A stretch of 64,000 bases of DNA from contig JBGCGF010000013.1 of the NCBI GenBank assembly GCA_045110575.1, forward strand, positions 1-64,000, given 5' to 3'. The stretch comes from CALDTK01 sp045110575. Lineage in GTDB: Bacteria > Bacteroidota > Bacteroidia > Chitinophagales > Saprospiraceae. How positions within the stretch are numbered: the first letter of the stretch is position 1; each line of letters opens with the position of its first letter. Shown piece by piece: positions 25,268 to 34,539 of this stretch. Both the position numbers and the translations under genes were made by a program. The notes under the pieces are model-generated. The model ran no database searches and had not been told where the DNA came from. It worked only from the letters and a program-made list of their open reading frames with translations.

Positions 25268-26080
25268 TCAGCGATCGTTTTTGCGGATGAATCGAATGTC
25301 GTCCAAGGAATAATGACGCTCTTCACCGTTTTGCTCAAGCCTAAGCTCGCCTGAAGGAAGAACACCGATGACTTTTCCGAAAAGCTCCTCTTTCGTCTTC
25401 AAGTCTTGAAATACCAACCATTCTCGAAATCCGAAGAGGTGACTGTGATATTGCTGTTGCAGCGAATAGACATCTCCCGTACGGGTCAGTGACCTTAAAT
25501 GCTCCTGCGCGATTTGTAGTTTCCGTGTAAGAGTGGTAGCCACTTCTTCAATTGAAACCGATCCTCCAAAAGACAACGCCAGGCTAGTTGCATTGACTCC
25601 ATCGTCAAATACTGCTTGGTTGACATTTATACCAATACCTACGATGATGCAGGATATCTCATCGCCCATCAGCATGCTTTCGATCAAGATGCCCGCGACC
25701 TTCTTATCATCAATCAAGATGTCGTTTGGCCATTTAACCTTGACCTCTTGCTGAAAAGCGAAAGCTTCAATCGTATCGCGGACAGCGATTGCAATATTTT
25801 GTAGAAGCAAAAAGAGTTGGTCTGGTCGTAGGCCTGGACTCCTTAGCAGGTAGCTAACTAACAAGTTTTCTCCTGGATTTGCATCCCACACCCTCCCTAG
25901 CCTACCTTTACCAGCAGACTGATAATCAGCTCTTAACGAATATCCTTCCGGCAAAACATGACCAGTTTTGGCGAAAGCTTGAACTTGCTCTCTGAGAGAA
26001 TCATTGGTTGAATCAACTTGTACGACACGAGCGCCAACTTTTGTCCAATCCTCAACGTTTGATTTAACATACCTATCCAC
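25268..26080 (-). CDS. birA: Biotin--[acetyl-CoA-carboxylase] ligase
   Basis: This enzyme attaches biotin to carboxylase carrier proteins through biotinyl-AMP. The 270-aa protein has the adenylate-binding AGKGRLGRVWDANPGENL segment, KVKWPNDILIDDKKVAGILIE and VGIGINVNQ, all catalytic hallmarks. The N-terminal DNA-binding helix-turn-helix of E. coli BirA is missing, so it should not act as a repressor. The start is GTG at 26080, divergent from rsfS by 108 bp. An exact 14-bp motif copy encodes AFAKT near residue 35, and a related word (CCTTCCGGCAAAAC) lies next to it at 25944. Confidence 0.93.
   Translation of the reverse strand: MDRYVKSNVEDWTKVGARVVQVDSTNDSLREQVQAFAKTGHVLPEGYSLRADYQSAGKGRLGRVWDANPGENLLVSYLLRSPGLRPDQLFLLLQNIAIAVRDTIEAFAFQQEVKVKWPNDILIDDKKVAGILIESMLMGDEISCIIVGIGINVNQAVFDDGVNATSLALSFGGSVSIEEVATTLTRKLQIAQEHLRSLTRTGDVYSLQQQYHSHLFGFREWLVFQDLKTKEELFGKVIGVLPSGELRLEQNGEERHYSLDDIRFIRKNDR
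25965..25978 (+). repeat. Iterated 14-bp motif, exact copy in birA
   Basis: Read in the minus-strand gene as AFAKT. Confidence 0.85.
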
Positions 26081-26092
26081 TTAAGAAGGATC

Positions 26093-26124
26093 TTGGTATG
26101 TGGTCAAAAAACGTTGCACCTTTG
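26093..26124 (+). promoter_or_regulatory. Putative promoter of rsfS-ftsH
   Basis: TTG at 26093-26095 and CACCTTTG at 26117-26124 are 21 bp apart, close to the Bacteroidota minus-33/minus-7 layout (TTG and TAnnTTTG). A hairpin GGCCTC/GAGGCC follows at 26148-26168. A second CACCTTTG at 26184-26191 overlaps the TTG start codon. Confidence 0.4.
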
Positions 26125-26188
26125 TAGCCTTCATAAGCAAGAAATTAGGCCTCGTAATTCATGAGGCCACCTCACAAATTTACCACCT

Positions 26189-26575
26189 TTGTCAAGTCAA
26201 CCAGCTGTTTCTACTTCTGCTAAGCAAACTTTAGCACTAAGCGAAATCATCGTAGATAGTATCCAAGATATCAAAGGCAAGCGCATTGTGCGTCTTGACC
26301 TTCGAGAAATTGAAGATTCACCCGCAGACTTCTTCATCGTCTGTGAAGGTGAGAGTACCGTTCAAGTCAAAGCGATCTCAGGAAACGTACGCCAGCGCGC
26401 ACGCAACGAAAGAGGCGAACGTCCAGGATCTATTGAAGGCATGGAAACCGGTATGTGGGTCTGCATGGACTACTTCGATATCGTTGTTCATATATTCAGT
26501 CCTGAAGCCCGCGAATTCTACGACCTTGAAAGTCTTTGGAGTGATGCCCCTGTGCAGACTTACGAAGACATTTAG
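26189..26575 (+). CDS. rsfS: Ribosomal silencing factor RsfS
   Basis: RsfS binds L14 of the large ribosomal subunit and blocks subunit joining under starvation. The 128-aa protein keeps the core LDLREIEDSPADFFIVCEGEST, the central SIEGMETGMWVCMDYFDIVVHIF block and FYDLESLW near the end. The only usable start in frame is TTG at 26189. The gene is followed by ftsH after 125 bp on the same strand, a common order in Bacteroidota. A weak hairpin lies between the two. Confidence 0.93.
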   Translation: MSSQPAVSTSAKQTLALSEIIVDSIQDIKGKRIVRLDLREIEDSPADFFIVCEGESTVQVKAISGNVRQRARNERGERPGSIEGMETGMWVCMDYFDIVVHIFSPEAREFYDLESLWSDAPVQTYEDI

Positions 26576-26700
26576 TAGGCCCTCTATCCTTCGCAAATGT
26601 CATTCTATCGAATACAGAGGTCTTTTTGCACGATCCTCACAACCGTAGGGTACTACTCAACGTATAACACAAGGAACTTTACTAGCAATCTAACCCTCGA

Positions 26701-28674
26701 ATGAGCGACAAGAAACAAGAAAAGGACGGCGGACCGAAAATCAAGCTGTATTGGGTGTATGCCCTTTTAGCATTGGTGATCCTTGCGTTCAATATCTATT
26801 CCTTCAATGCCAACGGCACCGAAGAGATAAGCCTGCAGGCTTTCGAGCAGTATGCAGAGCAAGGTGATGTCGAGAAGGTTCTCGTCATTCGTAACCTAAA
26901 TTCTGTTCAGGTTTTCCTGACCGAAGAAGCCCTTAATGGCAGCACACACAAGAAAGTAGCAGACCAAGGAGTTACTCCTCAAAGGCCTGCTTATAGCTTC
27001 GAAATTTCGACGCTTGAGACTTTCGACGGTAAGATTTCAAAGATCAACGACGAACTTGGCTCTGCCAAGCAGATCGATGTGCGGTACGAAGAGCGTAAGA
27101 ATTACCTCGGCATCATGCTGAGTTATGCCTTGCCTATTCTTTTACTGCTCGGTCTATGGTTACTAATCATGCGACGCGTTGGCGGCGGTGGTGGTGGACC
27201 TGGAGCTCAGATTTTCAACATTGGCAAATCGAAGGCTACCTTATTCGACCAAAATGCGAAAGTGAATGTCACGTTTGCTGATGTTGCTGGACTTGAAGAA
27301 GCCAAAGAGGAAGTTGTGGAAGTCGTGGACTTCCTCAAGAATCCTAAGAAGTACACCAGTCTTGGAGGTAAAATCCCAAAGGGAGTTCTACTTGTAGGCC
27401 CTCCCGGTACGGGTAAAACGTTGCTCGCCAAGGCTGTAGCAGGTGAAGCAGGTGTTCCCTTCTTTACCATGTCAGGTTCTGACTTCGTAGAGATGTTTGT
27501 AGGAGTCGGCGCAAGTCGTGTCCGTGATCTCTTCAAGCAAGCTCGTGATAAAGCTCCTTGTATCATCTTTATTGACGAGATCGATGCCATTGGTCGTGCA
27601 CGTGGCAAAGGTCAGATGCAAGGCGGTAACGACGAGCGTGAGAATACACTCAACCAGCTCCTAGTAGAAATGGATGGTTTTTCAACAGACAAGGGTGTCA
27701 TCCTGATGGCGGCTACCAACCGTCCAGATGTACTCGACCCTGCCCTACTTCGTCCAGGTCGTTTTGATCGTCAGATTGGAGTTGACCGTCCAGACCTTAC
27801 AGGTCGTGAGGCAATCTTCAAGGTTCACTTGAAGAACATCAAAACGGACTCAAGCATTGATGCTTACGTCTTAGCTGAGATGACACCTGGATTTGCAGGT
27901 GCAGAGATCGCGAACGTCTGTAACGAAGCTGCTCTCGTAGCTGCACGTCGCAACAAGACCGCAGTCGACATGGAGGATTTCAACCACGCACTCGACCGCG
28001 TGATTGGAGGACTAGAGAAGAAGAACAAGCTCATCTCTCCCCAAGAGAAAGAGATCATTGCCTACCATGAGGCTGGCCACGCTGTTGCGGGTTGGTTCCT
28101 TGAGCATGCAAGTCCACTTGTTAAGGTAACCATCGTCCCACGTGGCGTAGGAACCCTTGGTTACGCGCAGTACCTCCCTAAGGAGGAGTACATCACGCGT
28201 ACGGAAGCTTTGCTCGACCGCATGTGTATGACTTTTGGTGGTCGTGCAGCAGAGAAGATCATCTTCAACAAGATCTCTACAGGTGCTCAATCTGACCTCG
28301 ATCAAGCAACCAAGATGGCTTACTCAATGGTGAGTGTGTTTGGCATGAGTGAAGACGTTGGACAAGTGAGCTTCTACGGGATGCAGGAAGGAAGCTTCAC
28401 CAAGCCATACTCTGACGAAACTGCAACTAAGATTGATGACGAAGTTCGTCGTCTTGTTAGCGAGCAATACCAGCGCGCACAGGATCTACTTTCGAAGCAC
28501 CGCAATGAGCTAGAGATTCTAGCACGTGAACTGCTTGACAAGGAAGTTCTTGTAAAGAGCGATCTCGTCCGCCTCATTGGTGAGCGTCCGTTCGATTTCA
28601 CGCCTAAGATGGCTGCGAAGTTTACGACGAAAGCTATCGACACAGTAGTCGATGCTCCGCAAGGAGATGCTTAA
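26701..28674 (+). CDS. ftsH: ATP-dependent zinc metalloprotease FtsH
   Basis: FtsH is the membrane-bound AAA+ protease that extracts and degrades damaged or short-lived membrane and cytosolic proteins. The 657-aa protein has transmembrane helices at about residues 16-35 and 138-160 flanking a periplasmic domain, a glycine-rich linker, Walker A GPPGTGKT (about 233-240), Walker B FIDEIDAIG, the second region of homology (TNRPDVLDPALLRPGRFDR), and the zinc motif HEAGH near residue 456. The C-terminus ends with a short acidic tail. It is upstream of a bidirectional terminator. Length and motifs are complete. Confidence 0.97.
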   Translation: MSDKKQEKDGGPKIKLYWVYALLALVILAFNIYSFNANGTEEISLQAFEQYAEQGDVEKVLVIRNLNSVQVFLTEEALNGSTHKKVADQGVTPQRPAYSFEISTLETFDGKISKINDELGSAKQIDVRYEERKNYLGIMLSYALPILLLLGLWLLIMRRVGGGGGGPGAQIFNIGKSKATLFDQNAKVNVTFADVAGLEEAKEEVVEVVDFLKNPKKYTSLGGKIPKGVLLVGPPGTGKTLLAKAVAGEAGVPFFTMSGSDFVEMFVGVGASRVRDLFKQARDKAPCIIFIDEIDAIGRARGKGQMQGGNDERENTLNQLLVEMDGFSTDKGVILMAATNRPDVLDPALLRPGRFDRQIGVDRPDLTGREAIFKVHLKNIKTDSSIDAYVLAEMTPGFAGAEIANVCNEAALVAARRNKTAVDMEDFNHALDRVIGGLEKKNKLISPQEKEIIAYHEAGHAVAGWFLEHASPLVKVTIVPRGVGTLGYAQYLPKEEYITRTEALLDRMCMTFGGRAAEKIIFNKISTGAQSDLDQATKMAYSMVSVFGMSEDVGQVSFYGMQEGSFTKPYSDETATKIDDEVRRLVSEQYQRAQDLLSKHRNELEILARELLDKEVLVKSDLVRLIGERPFDFTPKMAAKFTTKAIDTVVDAPQGDA

Positions 28675-28693
28675 GCACTAGCTAGCACCCACC

Positions 28694-28740
28694 AAAGAAA
28701 AGGGGCTGATATCGCATGCGATATCAGCCCCTTTTTCTTT
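28694..28740. terminator. Bidirectional terminator between ftsH and the response regulator
   Basis: A long perfect stem (AAAGAAAAGGGGCTGATATC and its complement, loop GCATGC-like) ends in T runs in both directions. It serves the convergent ftsH and RprY-like genes. Confidence 0.92.
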
Positions 28741-28770
28741 GAATTTATTTCAGCTACGCTACTTCGGCGT

Positions 28771-28817
28771 TACTGCGAACCAGTGGTTCGCAGTACATAG
28801 AAGACGCAGTACATAGA
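28771..28817. repeat. Inverted repeat with 16-bp tandem word
   Basis: TACTGCGAACC and GGTTCGCAGTA form an inverted repeat (28771-28795). The word CGCAGTACATAGA is then repeated with a 16-bp period (28789-28801 and 28805-28817). It lies between the terminator and the response-regulator stop. Confidence 0.6.
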
Positions 28818-28835
28818 GGGCGCAGGACTCTTAGC

Positions 28836-29558
28836 CTACGCCTCCTCCCGCTCTACCAGTCGGAATCCATTACCGTGAATGTTCACTATCTCTAGGTTCT
28901 CATCGGCTTTGAGGTACTTGCGGAGCTTGGTCACGAATACATCCATTGAACGTGCGGTGAAGTAGTTGTCCTCTCCCCAGATCTTGGTAAGCGCCTCTTT
29001 ACGCGTCAGTACGTCATTCTTGCGAATCGCGAAGAGACGAAGTAGTTCTGCTTCTTTTGGCGAAAGCTTATCCATGCTTTCACCTGGCTTACCTTTATCA
29101 AACGTAAGCTCGCGCAGTGCATACTCGTAGTGAAAGCGACCGATGTTGAACTCACGTACACCATCATCTGGATCAGCTTGTGGCTGAGAGCGCTTTAGAA
29201 TCGCCTGAATGCGCATGAGTAACTCTTCACTCACGAAAGGCTTGGTCATGTAATCATCGGCACCTGCACGAAACCCTTGGAGTACATCCTCTTTCAAGTT
29301 TTTAGCGGTCAAGAAAATGATCGGTACTTGCGTATCTCGCTCACGAATGTCCTTCGCTAAAGTGAAGCCATCCTTGCGCGGCATCATCACATCAAAGATG
29401 CAGATGTCGAAAAGGTCTGGTTTGAATGCACGAAGTCCCGCCTCACCATCCGTTGCTAGCGTGACATCGTAGTCATGCATCTCAAGGTAAGAACGAAGAA
29501 CATCGCCGAAATTCTCATCGTCTTCTACAAGAAGTATACTAGGGTTCTGGTTGGCCAT
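28836..29558 (-). CDS. OmpR-family response regulator, RprY-like
   Basis: The 240-aa regulator has a receiver domain with the acidic pair EDDE (about 12-15), the phospho-acceptor aspartate in FDVMMPRKD (about residue 57) and K in TKPF near 107. The C-terminal winged helix (DVFVTKLRKYLK, NIHGNGFRLV) is OmpR type and close to RprY of Bacteroides. It acts with the histidine kinase 52 bp upstream in the same operon. A one-mismatch 14-bp motif encodes LSPK at 29054-29067, in the conserved LSPKEAELLRL element of the DNA-binding domain. Confidence 0.9.
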   Translation of the reverse strand: MANQNPSILLVEDDENFGDVLRSYLEMHDYDVTLATDGEAGLRAFKPDLFDICIFDVMMPRKDGFTLAKDIRERDTQVPIIFLTAKNLKEDVLQGFRAGADDYMTKPFVSEELLMRIQAILKRSQPQADPDDGVREFNIGRFHYEYALRELTFDKGKPGESMDKLSPKEAELLRLFAIRKNDVLTRKEALTKIWGEDNYFTARSMDVFVTKLRKYLKADENLEIVNIHGNGFRLVEREEA

Positions 29559-29610
29559 AAGTGGAAGGGAATTCTAAGATGAATTGGTTAGTTATTCTTG
29601 CTTTTCACGG

Positions 29611-31116
29611 TTAATGCATTGCATCTCCCGAGAATTTTCTAGGAAATTCAACGGTAAAGGTGGAGCCTTCACCGAGTGTAGAGTCGACTGAAACATTGCC
29701 ACGATGCGCATCAACGATCGCTTTGACGTAGCTCAAGCCAAGGCCGAAACCTTTGACATCGTGACGATTACCAGTATGAACGCGGAAGAACTTTTCAAAA
29801 ATTTGACGCTGATCCTCCTTTGTCATCCCAATGCCACGGTCGCTTACACTTACTGTAACGCCAGTCTTGGTGTCTTCAGTACGCACGGTAATTTTTGGTG
29901 CATCTCTACTGTACTTCATGGCGTTATCAATCAGGTTGTGCATAATGTTCGAAAGGTGCGTGCGATCTGCAAAGACAAGCGGAGATGTAGCTTCTAGAAC
30001 CGTTTCAATGCTTCCTTCTACCTTTTCTATTTGCAAGCCCATACTCACGGCCGCCTCGGTTAGAAGTTCGTTAACATTTACTTCGACAGGCTTTAACTTA
30101 AACTCTTTGCGGTCGATTTGCGCTGCCTGTAGCACCTTCTCGACTTGCATGTGCATCCGGTTATTCTCCTGGCGAATAATTCCAGCAAACCGTGTTAGCT
30201 TTTCCGGAGAACCGATCACCTTCGAGTTCGTGATAGAATCTGCCGCAAGGCTGATTGTCGCAATAGGAGTTTTAAACTCGTGCGTCATGTTGGAAATGAA
30301 GTCGTTCTTCATCGTGGACAGCTTTTTCTGTCTAAAAATGATAAAGATCGAGTACGCAAAACAGCCAAGCACAACTGACAGCAGCAAGCCACTGAGCATA
30401 ATTGTTAACCAAACAGGTCCCATAACAATACTAGACTGCGTTGGGAAGTGGATCGTAAGCAGCCCTGGAGGAGACAATGCGATTTCATTGAATAGAGCGA
30501 CGGCAAACTTGCTATTGTTCAACGAACCGCCAACTTCCACTTCGTCTACTAGCTCAATTGGGCCTTGCTCACCGACGACATAATTACCATCGATAATGAT
30601 GAAATTTCGTCGCTGTTTGCTAAATATGCCGTAAGAGTAATCTCCGGTAAGGCCTCTATTGGCTAACTCTTGGCGCAATATGGTGTCCAACATCGCAGGA
30701 TCAAGCCTACTCTCAAGAGGAGCATTGAGTGCACGTTTGTTGTATAGCATGTATTGCTGCCAATTATTTCGGGAAGAGTAACACTGCCGACAAGTACAAT
30801 TGTTACTGTGCCCCGGGACTGGCGACACGCTCACTACCCGCTGAGTGGTCACCGTAAGATTGGACTGTACTTTTGTTTGGCTTTCGCTAAAACGTTGCTC
30901 GAAAAAATCGAGTGAATAGCCATTTACATAAGCGTCGAGGCTTTCAAGTTTTTCAAGTCGATCAGACGTTGCGTTGAGCGCACTGAAGACACTTTCGTCA
31001 AAACGCTCGACATTGAGTTGAATCATGTTTCGGATCCACGTAAATTCCATTGCTGCGATGCCAATCAAGGCAACGCTCATTACAGCAACGATAGACCAGA
31101 TTTTAGCTCTTGACAT
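29611..31116 (-). CDS. Sensor histidine kinase, RprX-like
   Basis: This 501-aa kinase pairs with the adjacent regulator. Two membrane helices (about residues 7-27 and 237-260) bound a 210-residue periplasmic sensor that contains CTCRQC near residues 106-111, a possible metal or redox site. The cytosolic part has the H box THEFKTPIATIS with the phospho-accepting His, the N box NLIDNAMKYS, the G1 box DRGIGMTKED and GFGLGLSYVKAI. The layout matches RprX. Signals sensed are unknown. A near-copy of the 14-bp motif encodes FSES at 30880-30893, just before the second half of the sensor. Confidence 0.9.
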   Translation of the reverse strand: MSRAKIWSIVAVMSVALIGIAAMEFTWIRNMIQLNVERFDESVFSALNATSDRLEKLESLDAYVNGYSLDFFEQRFSESQTKVQSNLTVTTQRVVSVSPVPGHSNNCTCRQCYSSRNNWQQYMLYNKRALNAPLESRLDPAMLDTILRQELANRGLTGDYSYGIFSKQRRNFIIIDGNYVVGEQGPIELVDEVEVGGSLNNSKFAVALFNEIALSPPGLLTIHFPTQSSIVMGPVWLTIMLSGLLLSVVLGCFAYSIFIIFRQKKLSTMKNDFISNMTHEFKTPIATISLAADSITNSKVIGSPEKLTRFAGIIRQENNRMHMQVEKVLQAAQIDRKEFKLKPVEVNVNELLTEAAVSMGLQIEKVEGSIETVLEATSPLVFADRTHLSNIMHNLIDNAMKYSRDAPKITVRTEDTKTGVTVSVSDRGIGMTKEDQRQIFEKFFRVHTGNRHDVKGFGLGLSYVKAIVDAHRGNVSVDSTLGEGSTFTVEFPRKFSGDAMH

Positions 31117-31345
31117 GATAAGTTCCGATGAGGTACTTTATGCAACCCGAAAGTGGGCATTTTGTGGTGAGGATAGTCCTCGTTAACGTGAATTTAATGG
31201 TCTTTGGTTGTGTATTCACCAAAGCTTGTGCATCGTTATTAACGTGTAAACACCAAATGCCCATAAGCAGCGACTCTATCTTTCAAACGTTAGGTTACTT
31301 TTACGGCGCTCTTAAGAGCTATTTTTCTCAACTTGATCTTTTCGC

Positions 31346-31840
31346 ATGTACCGCAACTTGCTTCTTTTCAGCCTCTTACTTGCAGGCTCTACCCTTTTCG
31401 CTCAAACCAAAGTTGGTCACGTTAACACGGGACTAGTCCTTGAATCAATGCCAGAAGCCGGAGTTGCTGATAGCTTGATGCGACTTTACCAAGATTCTTT
31501 AGCTACAGGATACACTATCCTCGAGCAGGAATTCCAGATGAAGTATAAAAACTTATCTGACAGCGTTCAGCTCATCACACCTAGGACGAAGCAACTGCGA
31601 GAGCAAGAGCTTCAGACCATTCAACAGCAACTTCAAGTCTACCAGCAAGAAAGTGCACGCATGTTCGAATACCGTCGTGGACAGTATTTAGGGCCGCTTG
31701 TTTCGAAAGTGCAGAAGACTATTGACTCGTACGCGAAAGCAAATGGCTACGGACTTATCTTGGACACTAGTGTTCCCGGAGCTCTACTGTACGTGCGCGA
31801 AACGGACAACCTGACTGATATGATCATCAAGTCACTTTAA
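31346..31840 (+). CDS. OmpH/Skp-like periplasmic chaperone
   Basis: The 164-aa exported protein starts with a signal peptide (LLLFSLLLAGSTLFAQ) and the VGHVNTGLVLESMPE segment, then a long coiled coil (about residues 45-120, rich in Gln and Glu), and ends with a compact beta element (GYGLILDTSVPGALLYV). This is the Skp/OmpH fold, which holds unfolded outer-membrane proteins in the periplasm. In this lineage it may serve SprA and the other beta-barrel proteins. It stands alone, with a terminator at 31876-31914. Confidence 0.85.
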   Translation: MYRNLLLFSLLLAGSTLFAQTKVGHVNTGLVLESMPEAGVADSLMRLYQDSLATGYTILEQEFQMKYKNLSDSVQLITPRTKQLREQELQTIQQQLQVYQQESARMFEYRRGQYLGPLVSKVQKTIDSYAKANGYGLILDTSVPGALLYVRETDNLTDMIIKSL

Positions 31841-31875
31841 GTAAAGGCACTTACCTCTTTTTCTAAAAGAGCGTC

Positions 31876-31914
31876 AAACAGGGAAGAATCAGGCAACTGA
31901 TTCTTCCCTGTTTT
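31876..31914 (+). terminator. Terminator after ompH
   Basis: AAACAGGGAAGAATCA pairs with TGATTCTTCCCTGTTT around a short loop and is followed by a T, 35 bp after the stop. Confidence 0.8.
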
Positions 31915-32092
31915 GCGTTCAGGCTATCTGAGAAAGCTCTATTCGGCCAATTATGGGAACCACTTCGACCTGATAACATAAAGGGCTTATTCTACGGAAG
32001 CGGTATTTACTACAAGATACCTTTAAGGCGTTTCACCTATCTTGACTGAGGGCATTAAGCGTTGACTTGCACTATACTGTGCTGCGAAACCT

Positions 32093-33160
32093 CTAGACTG
32101 TTTTGGCGAAAGCCTGAAAACCTTGATCAAGAAGATCTAAATCTAGATACCCTACTGGGCGGCCATCATTCTCTTCGATAGCAACGGACTTAGGAAAGAC
32201 TGAAAACTGCTGGCTCAGTTCTAGCAGAGGCGTATTCCCATCGTGACAAATAACGGTTGGCATCTCTAGGCTGCCAACGGAAGGCTCTTGACTCTCCAAA
32301 CGTTCGAGCATCTTCAATGTCACGAAGCCAATGGGGCAGCATTCATCCATAACGATTGCGCCACTGTGATTGCCACGCTGCAAATAGTCCACTATTTCGT
32401 GAATCGGCGTTGCAGGATCAAACGCACGTGCTCCTTGAGCGATTGAACTCATGGTTGTATCGTTGAGAAAGGCTTGCACCACTGCAGATCCCATCTCCCT
32501 TCCTGCGATTATAAATACGAACACCGCAAAGCCCATCAAGAAGAAGCTCCCGTCGTATACCCCATAACCTAGCAAGGCTAGAGCAAGGATTCTTGAAACC
32601 CAAGAAGTGATACGCGTCGATTTGAGCCTTGACATCTTTTGACAAAGCGATGCTCTTAGGATTCGACCTCCGTCGAGTGGAAATACAGGAATGAGGTTAA
32701 AGACGAAAACGGCAGCATTGAAAAAGCTCAAGCACGCGAGTGCAGAACCGACGTCGTAGTTATTATGAAGTGGAAACCACTCGTGCTTTGGCCAGTAGAA
32801 CAGCGCTGGCATCAAAAGCAATGCAATGAGCAGATTGACTAGCGGTCCAGCTAAAGCGACGGAGACTTCTTCCAGCGGCTTAGATGGCAACGCCTTCAAA
32901 CGCGCAACCCCACCAATTGGCAACAACAAGATGTCAAAAACAGCTACGCCTACTCTACGTGCAGCGAAAGCGTGACCGGCTTCATGTAAGAAAACACAGC
33001 CAACCACAGCGATTAGGATAGCTAACCACCAGATGATGCCTTGAATGCTCGTACCTGTGTAGAGAGCGTAACCTCCAACAAGGAAGGGCAAGGCCAGTGT
33101 TGACCAATGGACGCGCACAGACGTCTCCCCTAAAGTTCCGATTTGGCTGAAGCCTTTCAC
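32093..33160 (-). CDS. M50 site-2 protease family with CBS domains
   Basis: The 355-aa membrane protein has the zinc motif HEAGH (FLHEAGHAFAARR) in the second helix and FPLDGGRIL near residue 163, the two hallmarks of site-2 proteases. About six hydrophobic segments precede a cytosolic region (from about residue 235) with paired CBS motifs (DYLQRGNHSGAIVMDE). This SpoIVFB-like architecture cleaves substrates within membranes, with the CBS part probably sensing nucleotides. The start is GTG at 33160. An exact 14-bp motif forms the final AFAKT residues at 32100-32113. The substrate is unknown. Confidence 0.88.
   Translation of the reverse strand: MKGFSQIGTLGETSVRVHWSTLALPFLVGGYALYTGTSIQGIIWWLAILIAVVGCVFLHEAGHAFAARRVGVAVFDILLLPIGGVARLKALPSKPLEEVSVALAGPLVNLLIALLLMPALFYWPKHEWFPLHNNYDVGSALACLSFFNAAVFVFNLIPVFPLDGGRILRASLCQKMSRLKSTRITSWVSRILALALLGYGVYDGSFFLMGFAVFVFIIAGREMGSAVVQAFLNDTTMSSIAQGARAFDPATPIHEIVDYLQRGNHSGAIVMDECCPIGFVTLKMLERLESQEPSVGSLEMPTVICHDGNTPLLELSQQFSVFPKSVAIEENDGRPVGYLDLDLLDQGFQAFAKTV
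32100..32113 (+). repeat. Iterated 14-bp motif, exact copy at a gene 3' end
   Basis: Read by the minus-strand M50 gene as AFAKT, two codons before the stop. Confidence 0.85.
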
Positions 33161-33231
33161 AGGCTAGAAACAGCGCGTTGGCTGCTTAGTTGTGCTCGTT
33201 CTGCTGATAATCCAACTACAAGGCCGCAATC

Positions 33232-34419
33232 TTAGGCAGTCTCGACAGCTGATTCGAGCAGCATTGGTGGATAGAGCTGTCCTTTGAGTAAAGCACGAGA
33301 GAGGACAATCTTCTGAACTTCAGATGTTCCCTCGTAGATCTGCGTGATCTTCGCATCGCGCATGAGGCGCTCAACGTGGTACTCTTTTACGAATCCGTAA
33401 CCGCCGTGAATTTGCACAGCCTCTACAGATTGCTCCATAGCAACCTTCGATGCATAGAGTTTAGCCATGCTTGAGAGTGTGTCATAATTGACACCCTGAT
33501 CTTTTGCTTTGGCTGCTTGATAAACGAGCAAACGTGCAGCTTCTACTTCTGTAGCCATGTCTGCAAGCTTAAACGCGATCGCCTGGTGCTGCGCAATAGG
33601 CTTTCCGAATGCTTCACGCTCCTTAGCGTACTTAGTAGCAAGCTCTAGCGCTCCGGCTGCGATACCGAGTGCCTGAGCAGCGATGCCAATACGGCCACCA
33701 GAAAGAACCTTCATTGCGAACGTGAAACCAAAACCATCAGCACCGATGCGATTCTCCTTTGGAACCTTTACATCTGTGTACATGATCGTTGTAGTATCGC
33801 TTGAGCGGATACCTAGCTTATCTTCTTTGGCGCCGATAACGACTCCTTCCCAACTAGCTTCTACGATTAGACAGTTGATGCCTTTGTGGCCTTTGTCTGC
33901 ATCCGTTTGCGCCATTACAAGGTGAACTGAAGATGAACCACCATTTGTGATCCAGTTCTTAGTTCCGTTGAGTAAGTAGTGGTCGCCCATGTCTATCGCT
34001 GTAGTGCGTTGACTTGTAGCATCACTTCCTGCTTCTGGCTCAGAAAGGCAAAACGCTCCGATCCACTCTCCAGTACAAAGCTTAGTGAGGTACTTCTGCT
34101 TCTGCGCTTCGTCACCGTACTGCTCAAGTCCTGCACAAACGAGTGAGTTGTTGACAGAAACGATAACAGAGCAAGAATTATCAACCTTGCTAAGCTCTTC
34201 CATCGCAAGAACGTATGAAAGTGCATCCATTCCTCCGCCACCGTACTCAGGGCTTACCATCATTCCTAAGAAACCCAAGTTTGCCATGCCGCGCACCTGC
34301 TCGGTTGGGTATTCCATCTTATTGTCGCGATCGACTACTCCTGGAAGTAGTTCTTGCTGCGCAAATTCTCGTGCAGCTTCTTTAACGGCAAGATGTTCTT
34401 CGGTGAATTGGTAAAGCAT
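33232..34419 (-). CDS. Acyl-CoA dehydrogenase
   Basis: The start at 34419 (MLYQFTEEHLAVKEAAREF) matches the family N-terminus; the frame continues upstream 17 codons without homology. The 395-aa flavoprotein oxidises acyl-CoA to enoyl-CoA in fatty-acid or branched-chain breakdown. It shows AFCLSEPEAGSD, WITNGG, the ACAD signature AQALGIAAGALELA, and the catalytic glutamate in IYEGTSEVQKIV. The exact chain-length specificity is not determined. It has no close partner gene here. Confidence 0.92.
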   Translation of the reverse strand: MLYQFTEEHLAVKEAAREFAQQELLPGVVDRDNKMEYPTEQVRGMANLGFLGMMVSPEYGGGGMDALSYVLAMEELSKVDNSCSVIVSVNNSLVCAGLEQYGDEAQKQKYLTKLCTGEWIGAFCLSEPEAGSDATSQRTTAIDMGDHYLLNGTKNWITNGGSSSVHLVMAQTDADKGHKGINCLIVEASWEGVVIGAKEDKLGIRSSDTTTIMYTDVKVPKENRIGADGFGFTFAMKVLSGGRIGIAAQALGIAAGALELATKYAKEREAFGKPIAQHQAIAFKLADMATEVEAARLLVYQAAKAKDQGVNYDTLSSMAKLYASKVAMEQSVEAVQIHGGYGFVKEYHVERLMRDAKITQIYEGTSEVQKIVLSRALLKGQLYPPMLLESAVETA

Positions 34420-34539
34420 AATTGGAAAGCAGTTAGGGCCCACAAATGTAAGGCGAATAGCCTTGATCAAAAAAGATTTTCAGAGACGAAACTGTCATTT
34501 ATGCATCTAAGTTTTCAGCATAGCCTAAAAGGCACGCAT

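Noticed and set aside
31128..31436. A 102-codon frame before ompH
   Set aside because: It overlaps the ompH start in another frame and has no domain or composition of a real protein.
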